Assembly (NCBI GenBank): GCA_943736015.1 | Contig: OX031061.1 | Coordinates: forward strand, 65,168,192 to 65,232,191 | Source of the DNA: Tridacna crocea | Lineage: Eukaryota > Mollusca > Bivalvia > Cardiida > Cardiidae | Direction of reading: 5' to 3' | Length of the DNA: 64,000 bases | Shown: piece by piece, positions 14,201 to 20,951 of the stretch | Layout: every line of letters starts with the position of its first letter | Position numbering within the stretch: position 1 is the stretch's first letter | Notes under the pieces: generated by a model | Told to the model about the DNA's origin: nothing | What the model saw: the letters and a program-made list of their open reading frames with translations, nothing else | The model's database searches: none | Program-made: the position numbers and the translations under genes

Positions 14201-17200
14201 ATATTTTATGCACATTATAAATGACACATATTTTTTTCATTTAAAAACTTCTTTTTACCAAACCAGCATTGAGTTTAAACCTTTTTATCACATTCTTAAA
14301 TCTTATCGTTTAAAACTTTTGAGTATATAGGGATTGCCCTGTAACTCGATAATGCCCTTTATGCATTCTTCTTAATTCAGTTCTTATCATTTAAAACATT
14401 TGAGTATATAGGGATTGCCCTGTAACTCAATGATGCCCTTTATGCATTAAATTTTCTCAATTCAATTCCTTTATTGTCATTCAAACTTTATTCAGTTTAA
14501 ACAACTCCACGTTTATTATCTTTTAACATAGATACGAGTATGCGCGCTAAATGACCAAAGTTGTCGATGTGCCATAAAAGAACATTCATTCATTCATTCA
14601 TATGGTTGTCAAAAGTCGTCATTGTGTGGTAAAGGGTTAAAAGCAACTGCCTTTTTTCCACAATATCGAATTTACTTTCAAACCTGTAGTAAACACTTAA
14701 ATGTTGTTATTTCAGACATTTTTTGATGAAAACATTTCTTATTGGACAGTGTGGATCCAAGATCAGAGTTCACATTCTGTTCAGTCTGATCTTCATCTAC
14801 ACTGTCTGCAAACAAGCCCTTAACCCATTACCACACAATCCTTACTTATGACGCCCCTGAGAAAGAAGCCTTTTGAAAACACTGTAGGAAAAGGAGAAAA
14901 TGCTGGTAACCAGCATTTTCTCCTTTTCCCACAGTGTTTTCTACCCTTCCCAGAACAACTTTCAATTTTTGAGTCACCTTTATATTGTCATTAACAAATG
15001 CTTTCAATTTTGAACCAGTCTAAAATTATGTGGTGTGGTAAAGAGTTAAGTTGCGCTTAGCAGCCTTCGGGTTAAAAGCATTAGCAGTAGAAAGTTAAGT
15101 ATGGATAAATGGATAAAGTGTAATATGACTGTATGGGTTTTTTGTTTCATTTCACAGCCAAATATCTGTGATACAACAAATAAAAGACAAAATGCTGAGA
15201 TAGTCAGCAATACATCTCAGCAACTAGAAATACAGAGGCAGCAGCCAGCGGACATTGAACCCCAGTTTCACCATGTTTATAGTTTATTACCATTTCAAAA
15301 TGAAAAGGAAAGCCAGGGCAATGATGATATGAAAATTGTCAATAGAGAAAGCAGCTATACACAGTTCCTCAAAGCTGAAAAGCCGGATATTGAAGTTGAA
15401 TACGGGGAAAGACAAAGTGAGAATCATCGAAATGATAAGGATGATACAACTGAATTTACTGATAAAGACTACAGACCTAAAGTTGTTCATGATTTTAACA
15501 GAACTGAAGTTACTGAAGAGTATAATAGAACTAAAGATACATCAGTGAAAAGTTCTGTTGATAGCAACCATGAAAGTGACGTTCTCATGGACAATAAAGT
15601 AAAAATTCAAGAGGAGAAAAGAAAGAAAACGGAAATGGATACTGTTATTTTGAGTAAAGATAGAGTTGAAAGTGAACATCGGAAAAGACCTGATGAATTA
15701 TCCAGGAGTCCAAGACAAAGAAAGAATCAAAGGAAAGATAAAACTCATAAACAGTCTGGTAGTTCAGAGAAAGGGAATTCTATGGAAGCAGCTGTAGGAG
15801 AAGTAAGCTATTTTCAAATTTTCTTACAGTCTGAATTGTTCATGTGAGTCATGCTCCAGCAAAAGGGGCTTAACTCTTTACTAAACAACAAAATTTTAGA
15901 CTGGTCCAAATTGAAAGCACTTGCAGACGACAACATGAACGCAACTGAAGAATTGAAATTTGTTTCCAGCAGGGTAGAAAGCATTGTGGGAAAAGGAGAA
16001 AATGCTGGTACCAGCATTTTCTTCTTTTCCCACAATGTTTTCAAAAGGCTTCGTCCTTAGGGTCGTTTAAAGTCAGGATTACCACCATTTTTTCTTTTTC
16101 CCACATATGGTAATGAGTTAAACCAACTAGTGTCAGATTCTTTTTTATTTTATTTTCTAACCACATAAATATAGCGAATGAGGCCAGTATATGCAAAAGC
16201 CAACACATACATGTAAATTTCCTTGTGTAAACCCTGACTGTCCTCTGAAAGTAGTTTCATAATTATGGCGTCACATAACAACATCACATAATAGATAAAG
16301 CAAACTGTAAGATAGGAAAATTTATAATAGCAAAAAACAAGAGAGGTGAAGTGACAAAAATGGAACCTCACATGGAATGGAAACGTTTTCTTCTGTTACC
16401 ATTTTGTTTCAAGGGCCCTGTTAATTAATGGCTTAACCCTTTACAACATCTTTGATGACATTTTTGCTTGTCTATAATACAGGTGATAAAAGGTCATCTA
16501 TTTAGTGGCAGTACAGTATTCTCCAGTGTGGACAGCCTACCACCTTCTGCATCAACAGATTTGAGAGATAGAAATCAAAAAGAGGTTATTAACACACAGG
16601 AAACAGGTAGCACTATATAATTAACTGTTACCACACAATCCTGACTTTTGACGCCCCTGAGAAAGAGAGCCTTTGAAAACATCGTGGGAAAAGGAGAAAA
16701 TGCTGGTAACCAGTATTTTCTCCTTTTCCCACAATGTTTTCTGCCCTTTCCAAATCAATTTTTAATTTTACATTCGCATTTATTTTATCGTCTGCAAATG
16801 CTTTCAATTTGGACAATCCATTATTTGCTTGTGTGGTAAAGAGGTAACACCCACCATTATGCAGTCCTTTTTTTGATTTCCCAAAAATAAGATAGTCTGG
16901 AATACCTGCTCTAACACCACATTTTTGGGTCAGGCAAAGTGCAATAATGGCGACCGCCATGGTGGCCAGAAGGGTACATACTTTTGCTTGCGTTTTTTTT
17001 TTTTTTTTTAAATCTCTATTTCATGTGATCCAGATTATTACTGAATAAAATGAGATCAATTTTTTACAAATCCTACTTTACAGAATCTAAAATTTGTTTA
17101 TCGGGTATTGATGAGTATAAAATTACAGGTATAGACTATCTGAGATATCATGTTGAAGGTGACCATCCAAAGTAAAGCTATTTAACTCTTTACCAAACGA

Positions 17201-18264
17201 CAAAATTTTAGACTGGTCCAAATCGAAAGCATTTGCAGACAACAAAAAAAAAAAAAATGACTAGAAATTTGTTTTGTGAAGAGTTGAAAACATTGTGGGA
17301 AAAGGAGAAAATGCGGTTACCAGCATTTTCTCCTTTACCCACAATGTTTTCCAAAGGCTTTTTTCTCAGGGTCGTCAGAAGTCGGATTGTGTAGTAAAAA
17401 GTTAAAATACTGATATGTAGCTTTTCTCACCATATAGGAATAACAGCTAAAAAATCTCACTGCCATTACTTTATTGTAACAGAGCTATTTTCAAGTCAGC
17501 CTACAGTCCGATTTTATCAATTAAAATAACAATTTCCTGTTACCTCAGCATATTACCAGTGGGGGCCGCCATTATTGAGCCTTACCTGACATAATCTTGA
17601 AATTTGGCGGGGTACCATCCTCTTTGAGTACAGACATTTAAAGTAAAGGACAAAACACAGTGTTTAACCTTTAGAAAACTGTAGGAAAAGTAGCCACTGC
17701 TTGTCATAAGCAAAGCATTTGTTATTTGTACAGTAACAGATGAATATTGGAGATGCCTGTTGCAAAACTGCTGGTTCAAAGGTATATTCAAAATCAGACT
17801 TTTGTGTAATGAGCTTGAACCTCACTGCCCACAAGTAGTCAGTAAGTCACACTTAGCAGCCAAAAAGTTAACAGCTTAACTCTTTACCACAAAATCCCTA
17901 CTTTTAACAATCCTGAGAAAGAAGCTTTTTGAAAACATTGTGGGAAAAGGAGAAAATGCTGGTAACCAGCATTTTCTCCTTTGCCCACAATGTTTTCTAC
18001 CCTTCCCAAAACAAGTTTCAATTTTTTAGCCACATTGTGTCATCTGTAAATGCTTCCAATTTTCAAGTCTACAATTTTGTGGTTTGGTAAAGAGTTAAGC
18101 ACATTAGAAGAGTAACCTGTAATGGATTTGAATTTCAGATGACAGGTATGAATCTGATGGGGAGTTCTCCGATGATCATCTGTTACAGATGTTGAGAAAA
18201 CAGAGAAAACTTCAGGAAGAGCAGCTGAGGTATGTTTCTTATTATATCTTCCTTCTCATTCTAC

Positions 18265-18302
<38 letters not shown>

Positions 18303-19000
18303 TTTCATTATCCAGACCTTTTTGCAAGGAAGGGGCCTGACTGTCTCGTTATGGTTGCAGATTTTTTTATTATGATTGACAGTCCTGTGGAATGATTGCA
18401 CCGTAAACTGATGATAAACATCCCATGAAAGCTTTGGCTTTTAAGAAAACATATAATTTTAGCCATGTTGCCGTCTGCTGAAGCATCATCAACTTTTGCA
18501 AAAACTGAGACGTTTTGTGATATATCTGTCATTACTGAAGATATATATTTCAAGCTCATACTAGTTGTTAACTTACAAAAACCATACAACGAGGGTAAGT
18601 AAATCATCAGTGTATTTTCGACAGTTATATCCCTTTTTTGTCTTAGAATTTTATCTGAAAATCAAGCAACTGCGGCCAAGCAATGGTACAGGCATGGAAT
18701 ACTCTTGCATTTGGCCATCTAGCAGTCCATCTTGAGTTTTCAGACATTTTCCTCATCTTTCTGATTTGGAGGTCATGTGAACCTCTTAAAGTGAATAAAC
18801 AAAGGCACATATAAAATTTTGGGGTGATTTTCATTATACCACAGGTATACCAACATATAACAATTGTCCTGTATTCGCAAACTTTTTCGCATGCAAGATG
18901 TCCTTGATAGAAAGTTTGCACAGATAGCGTAACCAGAATATTGTATATTTCTCGCTTCAGACAAATAGACCAAAAGTTGAGATTAATGGAGAGACGTTGA
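2152..19000 (+). CDS. Eight-exon gene, 3' part: charged protein with WRLRRKME block and C-terminal coiled coil
   Basis: Seen: exons 2152-2240, 3841-3959, 5273-5463, 7650-7754, 15158-15802, 16483-16606, 18139-18229 and 18961-19000, each bounded by AG and GT. Phases match at every junction and the total is 1404 nt (467 codons plus stop TGA at 18998). The 5' end is missing: the first exon starts in phase 0 after an AG, so earlier exons lie upstream. Features in order: SSPDYRKISEIQEKAQAVLE; TYRPHFTKYIG; a basic block with PAFVRPVRPENDLLHKW then RLRRKMELA; a 215-codon exon rich in Lys/Glu/Asp/Arg with no hydrophobic segment; and a C-terminal helix LLQMLRKQRKLQEEQLRQID ending in LMERR. No signal peptide or membrane segment is visible. 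The WRLRRKxE block recalls PROSER3-type vertebrate proteins, but this is from memory and weak, so I do not name it. Introns are full of MITEs; intron 4 carries a 6.5-kb retrotransposon. Confidence 0.75.
2254..2474 (+). mobile_element. TTAA palindrome MITE
   Basis: Starts 13 bp after an exon donor. Core palindrome with GCTGGTTACCAGC loop; right end GGTAAAACGGTTAA. Confidence 0.85.
2580..2850. repeat. Dispersed repeat fragment
   Basis: A block starting CCCCACTGAAAGCAGAGGGA with TATCGTCTGTCCATGTGTTC, like the 'CTGTCCGTC' elements elsewhere in the window. No coding signal. Confidence 0.4.
2907..3133 (+). mobile_element. TTAA palindrome MITE, both ends intact
   Basis: TTAACTCTTTACC at left and GGTAAAGAGTTAA at right are perfect inverted ends. 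Core 3009-3077. A good type copy. Confidence 0.92.
3587..3814 (-). mobile_element. TTAA palindrome MITE, CGTAACG subfamily
   Basis: Ends TTAACCCTTTCCC and GGGAAAAGGTTAA. The core loop is GCTCGTAACGAGC and the stem outer part CACTGTG/CACAGTG, changed on both arms compared with the main subfamily. Confidence 0.9.
3841..3959 (+). CDS. Exon b of the charged coiled-coil gene
   Basis: Acceptor tttttacatgacag, donor GTATTG. One base completes the previous codon; 39 Ser/Thr-rich codons follow, ending HFTKYI plus one base G. It links the phases of the 2152 and 5273 exons, which cannot join directly. That is the main support for it. Confidence 0.65.
4014..4206. mobile_element. CAGAGCTCCAG hairpin MITE, copy 1
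   Basis: Ends AAGCTCCAGATAAGAGG and CCTCTATCCGCAGCTCTG. The inner hairpin has CTCATTAGAATCGTCTCGAT and its complement. Same family at 47270 and 59900. Confidence 0.75.
4254..4487 (+). mobile_element. TTAA palindrome MITE
   Basis: Left end TTTACCCTTTACC (one base off), right end GGTAAAGGGTTAA, followed by poly-A. Core with GCTGGTGACCATC, slightly worn. Confidence 0.85.
5015..5160. repeat. 3' part of the CTGTCTGTCCGTCTG element
   Basis: GTTGTGCAAGACGCAGTTTT through GGTGGGGGCATTAAGTCACA matches the 3' half of the copy at 58115-58450. Confidence 0.6.
5273..5463 (+). CDS. Exon c, basic WRLRRKME block
   Basis: Acceptor ctttttttctcag, donor GTACAA. Two bases complete a Gly codon, then 63 codons. 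Contains FVRPVRPENDLLHKWRLRRK, the best conserved-looking stretch of the gene, and FDFLAKTEQQ at its end. The preceding intron has a long pyrimidine tract. Confidence 0.75.
5486..6005 (+). repeat. Two tandem tRNA-like repeat units
   Basis: GACAACTCCTTCATGCATGG (5494) and GACCACTCCTTCATGCATGG (5809) begin two related units. Each has a degraded pol III-like box (TTTGAATCCTG) and GACTTTGTTCGTAAG. The units meet at AGAGGGGGTGTGTCAG. A better kept version is at 54614-55165. Confidence 0.7.
6058..6105. repeat. GCGCAGGCTG-core palindrome
   Basis: CATCAGCTTGCGCAG and CTGCGCAGGCTGAT form a short hairpin of family C. Confidence 0.7.
6133..6352 (+). mobile_element. tRNA-derived SINE, type 1
   Basis: Head CCAGTAGCTCAGTCTGTAGC (A-box-like) and TTTGATCCCTGGCTC (B-box-like), then the family body ATTGATGATAGTCATTGCGA and GTGGGAAAGCAGCCAGTGG. 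Confidence 0.8.
6381..6609 (-). mobile_element. TTAA palindrome MITE, GTGACAAAAGGTG subfamily
   Basis: Ends TTAATCCTTTACC and GTAAAGGATTAA. Stem GTGACAAAAGGTGAAATTGC pairs with its complement around TTGTCATGA. It differs from the main type on both arms. Sister copy at 34352. Confidence 0.88.
6748..6982 (+). mobile_element. TTAA palindrome MITE
   Basis: TTAACTCATTACC and GGTAATGGGTTAA ends; core at 6860-6920, with some stem mismatches. Confidence 0.9.
7140..7640. repeat. ~450-bp dispersed element R, copy 1
   Basis: Begins TTTGTTTTTTTCGTTGAAAG and runs through GTAATACGTT-like text to TTCTCAATAAATTACTGAAA. It matches 31360-31820 and 60735-61190 (CAACGnATTACAATnTTACnT; AACCATGAAATAT). The 5' part contains an inverted repeat around the 'AATGTCATTG...GATTTATGTTCA' stretch. 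Confidence 0.65.
7650..7754 (+). CDS. Exon d of the charged coiled-coil gene
   Basis: Acceptor ttttatttcag, donor GTAGGT, phase 0 at both ends, 35 codons beginning KKMDEKLEEFKLRLAGKE (helical, charged). A second possible donor (GTGCAG) lies 4 bp later and would break the phase with the next exon. The following intron holds the LINE inside a MITE. Confidence 0.65.
7857..8054 (+). mobile_element. TTAA palindrome MITE, left part (split by LINE)
   Basis: TTAACTCTTTACCAGATGAC to TTTCTCATGGTTGTC. Its right end resumes at 14611. A MITE fragment (7819-7856) precedes it. Confidence 0.92.
8055..8674 (+). other. 5' UTR / internal promoter region of the LINE
   Basis: About 620 bp from the upstream target-site copy to the ORF1 ATG. 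It is GC-richer than its surroundings and starts with a CCCCCCAGCGGGG inverted repeat. Known: LINE promoters are internal; no specific element could be identified. Confidence 0.7.
8675..10182 (+). pseudogene. LINE ORF1, gag-like zinc-knuckle protein, broken
   Basis: ATG at 8675 (MASQKKAKLNESKRPLSDSD). An in-frame TAA at 8849 interrupts the N-terminal part. The frame then resumes to about 9210 and shifts by one base to the frame 9223-10182. Three knuckles follow: CFKYQRYGHHISKC (the second Cys is Tyr), CSKCAHQGPDHDSTTC and CINCKSQHSTFSREC. A Ser/Pro/Lys-rich tail and acidic end complete it. The family role is an RNA-binding ribonucleoprotein component. The Cys-to-Tyr change should disable knuckle 1. 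Confidence 0.88.
10255..13932 (+). pseudogene. LINE ORF2: AP endonuclease, reverse transcriptase, RNase H, broken
   Basis: Start chosen at MDTIIQWNCRG (10255), because the endonuclease motif begins there; an upstream ATG at 10198 is in frame. Endonuclease: QWNCRG, LQET, GDFNGHN and GSDHFPI within about residues 1-220. Reverse transcriptase: NYRPIALTSCLCKTLERM, FFDLESAYDTTW, GVPQGCILS, and catalytic YVDD at 12250-12261 (Asp 668/669). RNase H: YTDGSKEG (Asp 966), FSAEIKAVDLAL, FSDSLSTL and WLPSHVGI. Stops at 13459 (within RNase H), 13690 and 13828; the natural end TGA is at 13930. Unbroken length would be about 1225 residues. Confidence 0.92.
13933..14601 (+). other. LINE 3' UTR with direct repeat and (ATTC)n tail
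   Basis: Contains two copies of a ~56-bp block (14312-14365, 14392-14448; TATAGGGATTGCCCTGTAAC). The end GCGCTAAATGACC...GCCATAAAAGAAC is followed by about five ATTC units. The terminal block probably acts in template recognition by the reverse transcriptase (inference). Confidence 0.75.
14611..14640 (+). mobile_element. TTAA palindrome MITE, right part (split by LINE)
   Basis: AAAAGTCGTCATTGTGTGGT then AAAGGGTTAA, exactly what follows TTTCTCAnGGTnGTC in intact copies. Confidence 0.92.
14745..14812. repeat. CAGACTGCAC palindrome (family B)
   Basis: CAGTGTGGATCCAAGATCAG and CTGATCTTCATCTACACTG pair around GTTCACATTCTGTTCAGT. Confidence 0.8.
14820..15049 (-). mobile_element. TTAA palindrome MITE
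   Basis: TTAACCCATTACC and GGTAAAGAGTTAA ends; near-perfect core at 14875-14943. Confidence 0.92.
15158..15802 (+). CDS. Exon e, long charged disordered exon
   Basis: Acceptor tttcatttcacag, donor GTAAGC, phase 0 at both ends, 215 codons. The composition is dominated by Lys, Glu, Asp, Arg and Asn with SerPro sites (LSRSPRQRKNQRKDK). A frame this long in AT-rich DNA is unlikely by chance. An intronic MITE begins 67 bp after the donor. Confidence 0.8.
15870..16121 (+). mobile_element. TTAA palindrome MITE
   Basis: TTAACTCTTTACT to GGTAATGAGTTAA. The right arm carries an extra TTTTTCTTTTTCCCACA tract. Confidence 0.88.
16483..16606 (+). CDS. Exon f of the charged coiled-coil gene
   Basis: Acceptor gtctataatacag, donor GTAGCA. 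Phase 0 in, phase 1 out (41 codons plus one base); contains VFSSVDSLPPSAS. A reverse-oriented MITE starts 15 bp after the donor. Confidence 0.6.
16621..16847 (-). mobile_element. TTAA palindrome MITE beside an exon donor
   Basis: Begins 15 bp after the donor of the 16483 exon; right end GGTAAAGAGGTAA. Confidence 0.88.
16848..17181. other. Intronic gap, nothing recognised
   Basis: Unique-looking AT-rich intron with a poly-T run near 16990. No exon seen. Confidence 0.5.
17182..17405 (+). mobile_element. TTAA palindrome MITE
   Basis: TTAACTCTTTACC to GTAGTAAAAAGTTAA, with an internal poly-A expansion at ~17245. Confidence 0.88.
17876..18098 (-). mobile_element. TTAA palindrome MITE
   Basis: TTAACTCTTTACC and GGTAAAGAGTTAA; the core palindrome 17933-18000 has one stem mismatch (TTTGCCC). 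Confidence 0.9.
18139..18229 (+). CDS. Exon g, start of C-terminal coiled coil
   Basis: Acceptor tgaatttcag, donor GTATGT. Two bases complete an Asp codon, then an acidic stretch (ESDGEFSDDH) and the helix LLQMLRKQRKLQEEQL. Ends with two bases AG. Confidence 0.7.
18266..18302 (+). repeat. (ATC)n microsatellite
   Basis: About twelve ATC units in the last intron of the plus-strand gene. Confidence 0.95.
18961..19000 (+). CDS. Terminal exon h with stop codon
   Basis: Acceptor tatttctcgcttcag. One base completes Arg, then QIDQKLRLMERR and TGA at 18998-19000. No close AATAAA is visible; the nearest one seen downstream is near 19822. Confidence 0.6.
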
Positions 19001-19081
19001 CAGAAAATCTGTAACCTTTACCCCAGATTCAGTCCCTACCGTTACCGTATGGCAAGAGCGAGGAGAGTCGGTCTGAAATCT

Positions 19082-19336
19082 GACTCAGACTGGACAACAA
19101 AATTTCGTGACTAGTCCAAACCAAGAGCAGTTGCAAGTGACCAATTACATGTGTTCCTCACAGTCATTTAATGTTGAAATGGGAATGAGAAAAACATTGT
19201 GGGAAATGGAGAAAATGCCAGCATTTTCTCCTTTTCCTACAATGTTTTTAAAAGTCTTGTTCTTCAGTGTGACTAAAACATACTTGATAAGGAATGGACC
19301 ACAGCATAGACAAACTGAGTGCCAAAAGACTTAAAC
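19082..19336 (+). mobile_element. TTAA palindrome MITE, degraded
   Basis: Left end ACTGGACAACAAAATTTCGT, core 19190-19247 lacking the central loop, no clear right TIR. Confidence 0.65.
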
Positions 19337-19394
19337 TGACATTTTCAGAGATAGTAACACAAGTTTAGAAAATTGTCATTTTCAAACTTTAAGC

Positions 19395-19680
19395 CTGGCG
19401 TGATCGCTCATTGTTTAGTATATCTGACTCGTGACCAGGAGATTGTAGGTTCGATACCGGTTTGTGGCAAACTGTCTTTCTAGCGATTTTCGCTTCTCAC
19501 CTCTCACCTCTGGTGCATGTGAGGAACGTAGTCAGTGGCTTTAGAAAGAGAGTTGTGTTATTACTGGTGAGAGAAAGTCGGGAAACACATAGATGTGTCA
19601 CTGACCCCAATCATATGACCTAAGCTGTTAACACAGTGTTAAACTTGAATGCAAAGAATACAACAAAAATCAAACCTAAG
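19395..19680 (+). mobile_element. tRNA-derived SINE, type 2
   Basis: Head with GTAGGTTCGATACCGG (B box-like), body GTGGCTTTAGAAAGAGAGTT and CTGACCCCAATCATATGACC, tail TTAACACAGTGTTAAAC. Related copies at 21608 and 31873. Confidence 0.75.
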
Positions 19681-20011
19681 GTTCTAGACTATATCAGTTA
19701 AACATTTTTTGTGATAAAAAAAAAAGGGAGATTTTTCTAGTACGTAGATTGCCACATACCAGTAGATATCTTAGACTTAAATTATGTGTTTGCCTTTTTT
19801 TTTATGTATTCATAGCAACTTAAATAAAATATTGTTAAAATAGTACTAGTATTAAGCAATATTATTGATTTCACTGTAATTTCTCCACTCACTGACGGAC
19901 ATACTGCATGTTTTTTTGCGTTGTCTTCAAAATTATTACAGTTATAAGCCAGACAGGGGACGATACCTTTTTGCAGTTGCATTAAACCCCATTTTTATAA
20001 AGCATGAATCT

Positions 20012-20217
20012 TTAACCCTTTACCACATGGCAAAAAAGATGAATCCAATTTGCAGACAACAATTTTAAAGTGGCTCAAATGGTGCAATTTTTCTTTGATA
20101 GGATAGGAAACTTTATGGAAAAGGGAGAAAATACTGGTAAGCAGCATTTTCTCCTTTTCACACAATGTTTTCAAAAGGCTTCTATCTCAGGGTCGTTATT
20201 GTGTGGTAAAGGATTAA
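20012..20217 (+). mobile_element. TTAA palindrome MITE
   Basis: TTAACCCTTTACC to GGTAAAGGATTAA. It lies downstream of the tetraspanin stop codon, in the presumed 3' UTR or flank. Confidence 0.9.
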
Positions 20218-20276
20218 TTCAAATTTAATGTACTTGTATTTTCACCATAATGTATCAAACTGACGATAACTATCCA

Positions 20277-20951
20277 TCATTCATTTTCAAGTTCATTGAA
20301 ACAATTGTTCTGAAGTCCAGTAGAACCACTGGTTGTTTCACAGACACAGTTAGTGATCTCACTTTGGCGATCAGAAATATGGGGAGAGTCAGGTATGCTC
20401 GCTGGCAAGCTTTTTAAAGGAAGCTGGCACGTTAATTGTGGAAATCTATGGCTTGAAGCTGGAATCTGAACAATGATCGGACTGGCGGACGGGTTCTGTT
20501 GAATTAAACTGCTCAGACAATCAATTGGATTATCAAAAGTGGTTGGGAAAGAATTCATGCTGGACGCTGAGAATATGTTCAGAGGATTAAATGGATCTGC
20601 CGGGGTACCAAAGCGACCTTGAAAGAAATATTGTTGTAAAAGTTGATTCAGGGCTGACATTGGTTGTCCTTGGTCGGCCATATATGGCATAGACCTATTC
20701 CCACCTGGACCGCTATTCCAGTACATATTTCCCAGAAAACCAGGCGTCGTATGTTTTCTGTCCTCTCGAGAAATGTGTTCTGGCGACGTTGTATTGTTGA
20801 AGAGTGAGTTGGCGTTATTATTTAAGCCAGAGTTTTTACCACTTTGCTTGTTTTTTAATCTTGTCTGGTTCTTATTTCCTGATTTATTTGCCGTGGCTTC
20901 TTTTTTGTATACGGTCCTTGAACGCATGATAGCGGAGCAGAACTGTGCATG
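20277..20951 (-). CDS. Tetraspanin terminal exon: end of TM4 and long tail
   Basis: Acceptor tttcttctgttgacag; 224 codons then TGA. Starts HAQFCSAIMRSRTVYKK (end of TM4 and basic membrane border). About 210 residues rich in Asn, Gln, Ser, Pro and Gly follow: LNNNANSLFNN, SALNQLLQQYFFQGRF, DPFNPLNIF, SASPIIVQIPAS. The DPF resembles an AP-2 appendage-binding motif (inference only). The MITE at 20966 reaches to within ~20 bp of the splice site. Confidence 0.82.
   Translation of the reverse strand, partial: HAQFCSAIMRSRTVYKKEATANKSGNKNQTRLKNKQSGKNSGLNNNANSLFNNTTSPEHISREDRKHTTPGFLGNMYWNSGPGGNRSMPYMADQGQPMSALNQLLQQYFFQGRFGTPADPFNPLNIFSASSMNSFPTTFDNPIDCLSSLIQQNPSASPIIVQIPASSHRFPQLTCQLPLKSLPASIPDSPHISDRQSEITNCVCETTSGSTGLQNNCFNELENE

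Larger units (their letters stand above)
8055..14601 (+). mobile_element. I/Nimb-like non-LTR retrotransposon, near full length, inactive
   Basis: Seen: a 6547-bp insert bounded by a 9-bp target duplication ATGGTTGTC (8046-8054 and 14602-14610), sitting inside a TTAA MITE whose two halves rejoin perfectly. It has a ~620-bp 5' UTR, ORF1 with CCHC knuckles, ORF2 with AP endonuclease, reverse transcriptase and RNase H, a 3' UTR with a ~56-bp direct repeat, and an (ATTC)n tail at 14582-14601. Known: a gag-like ORF1 plus an EN-RT-RNase H ORF2 and a simple-repeat tail fit the I group; Nimb is the usual molluscan clade (inference). It is inactive: ORF1 has a stop and a frameshift, ORF2 has three stops. 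Confidence 0.95.

Noticed and set aside
14745..14812. Family B hairpins as microRNA precursors
   Set aside because: The stems are genomic palindromes with many dispersed copies and very short loops; no evidence of a conserved mature arm.
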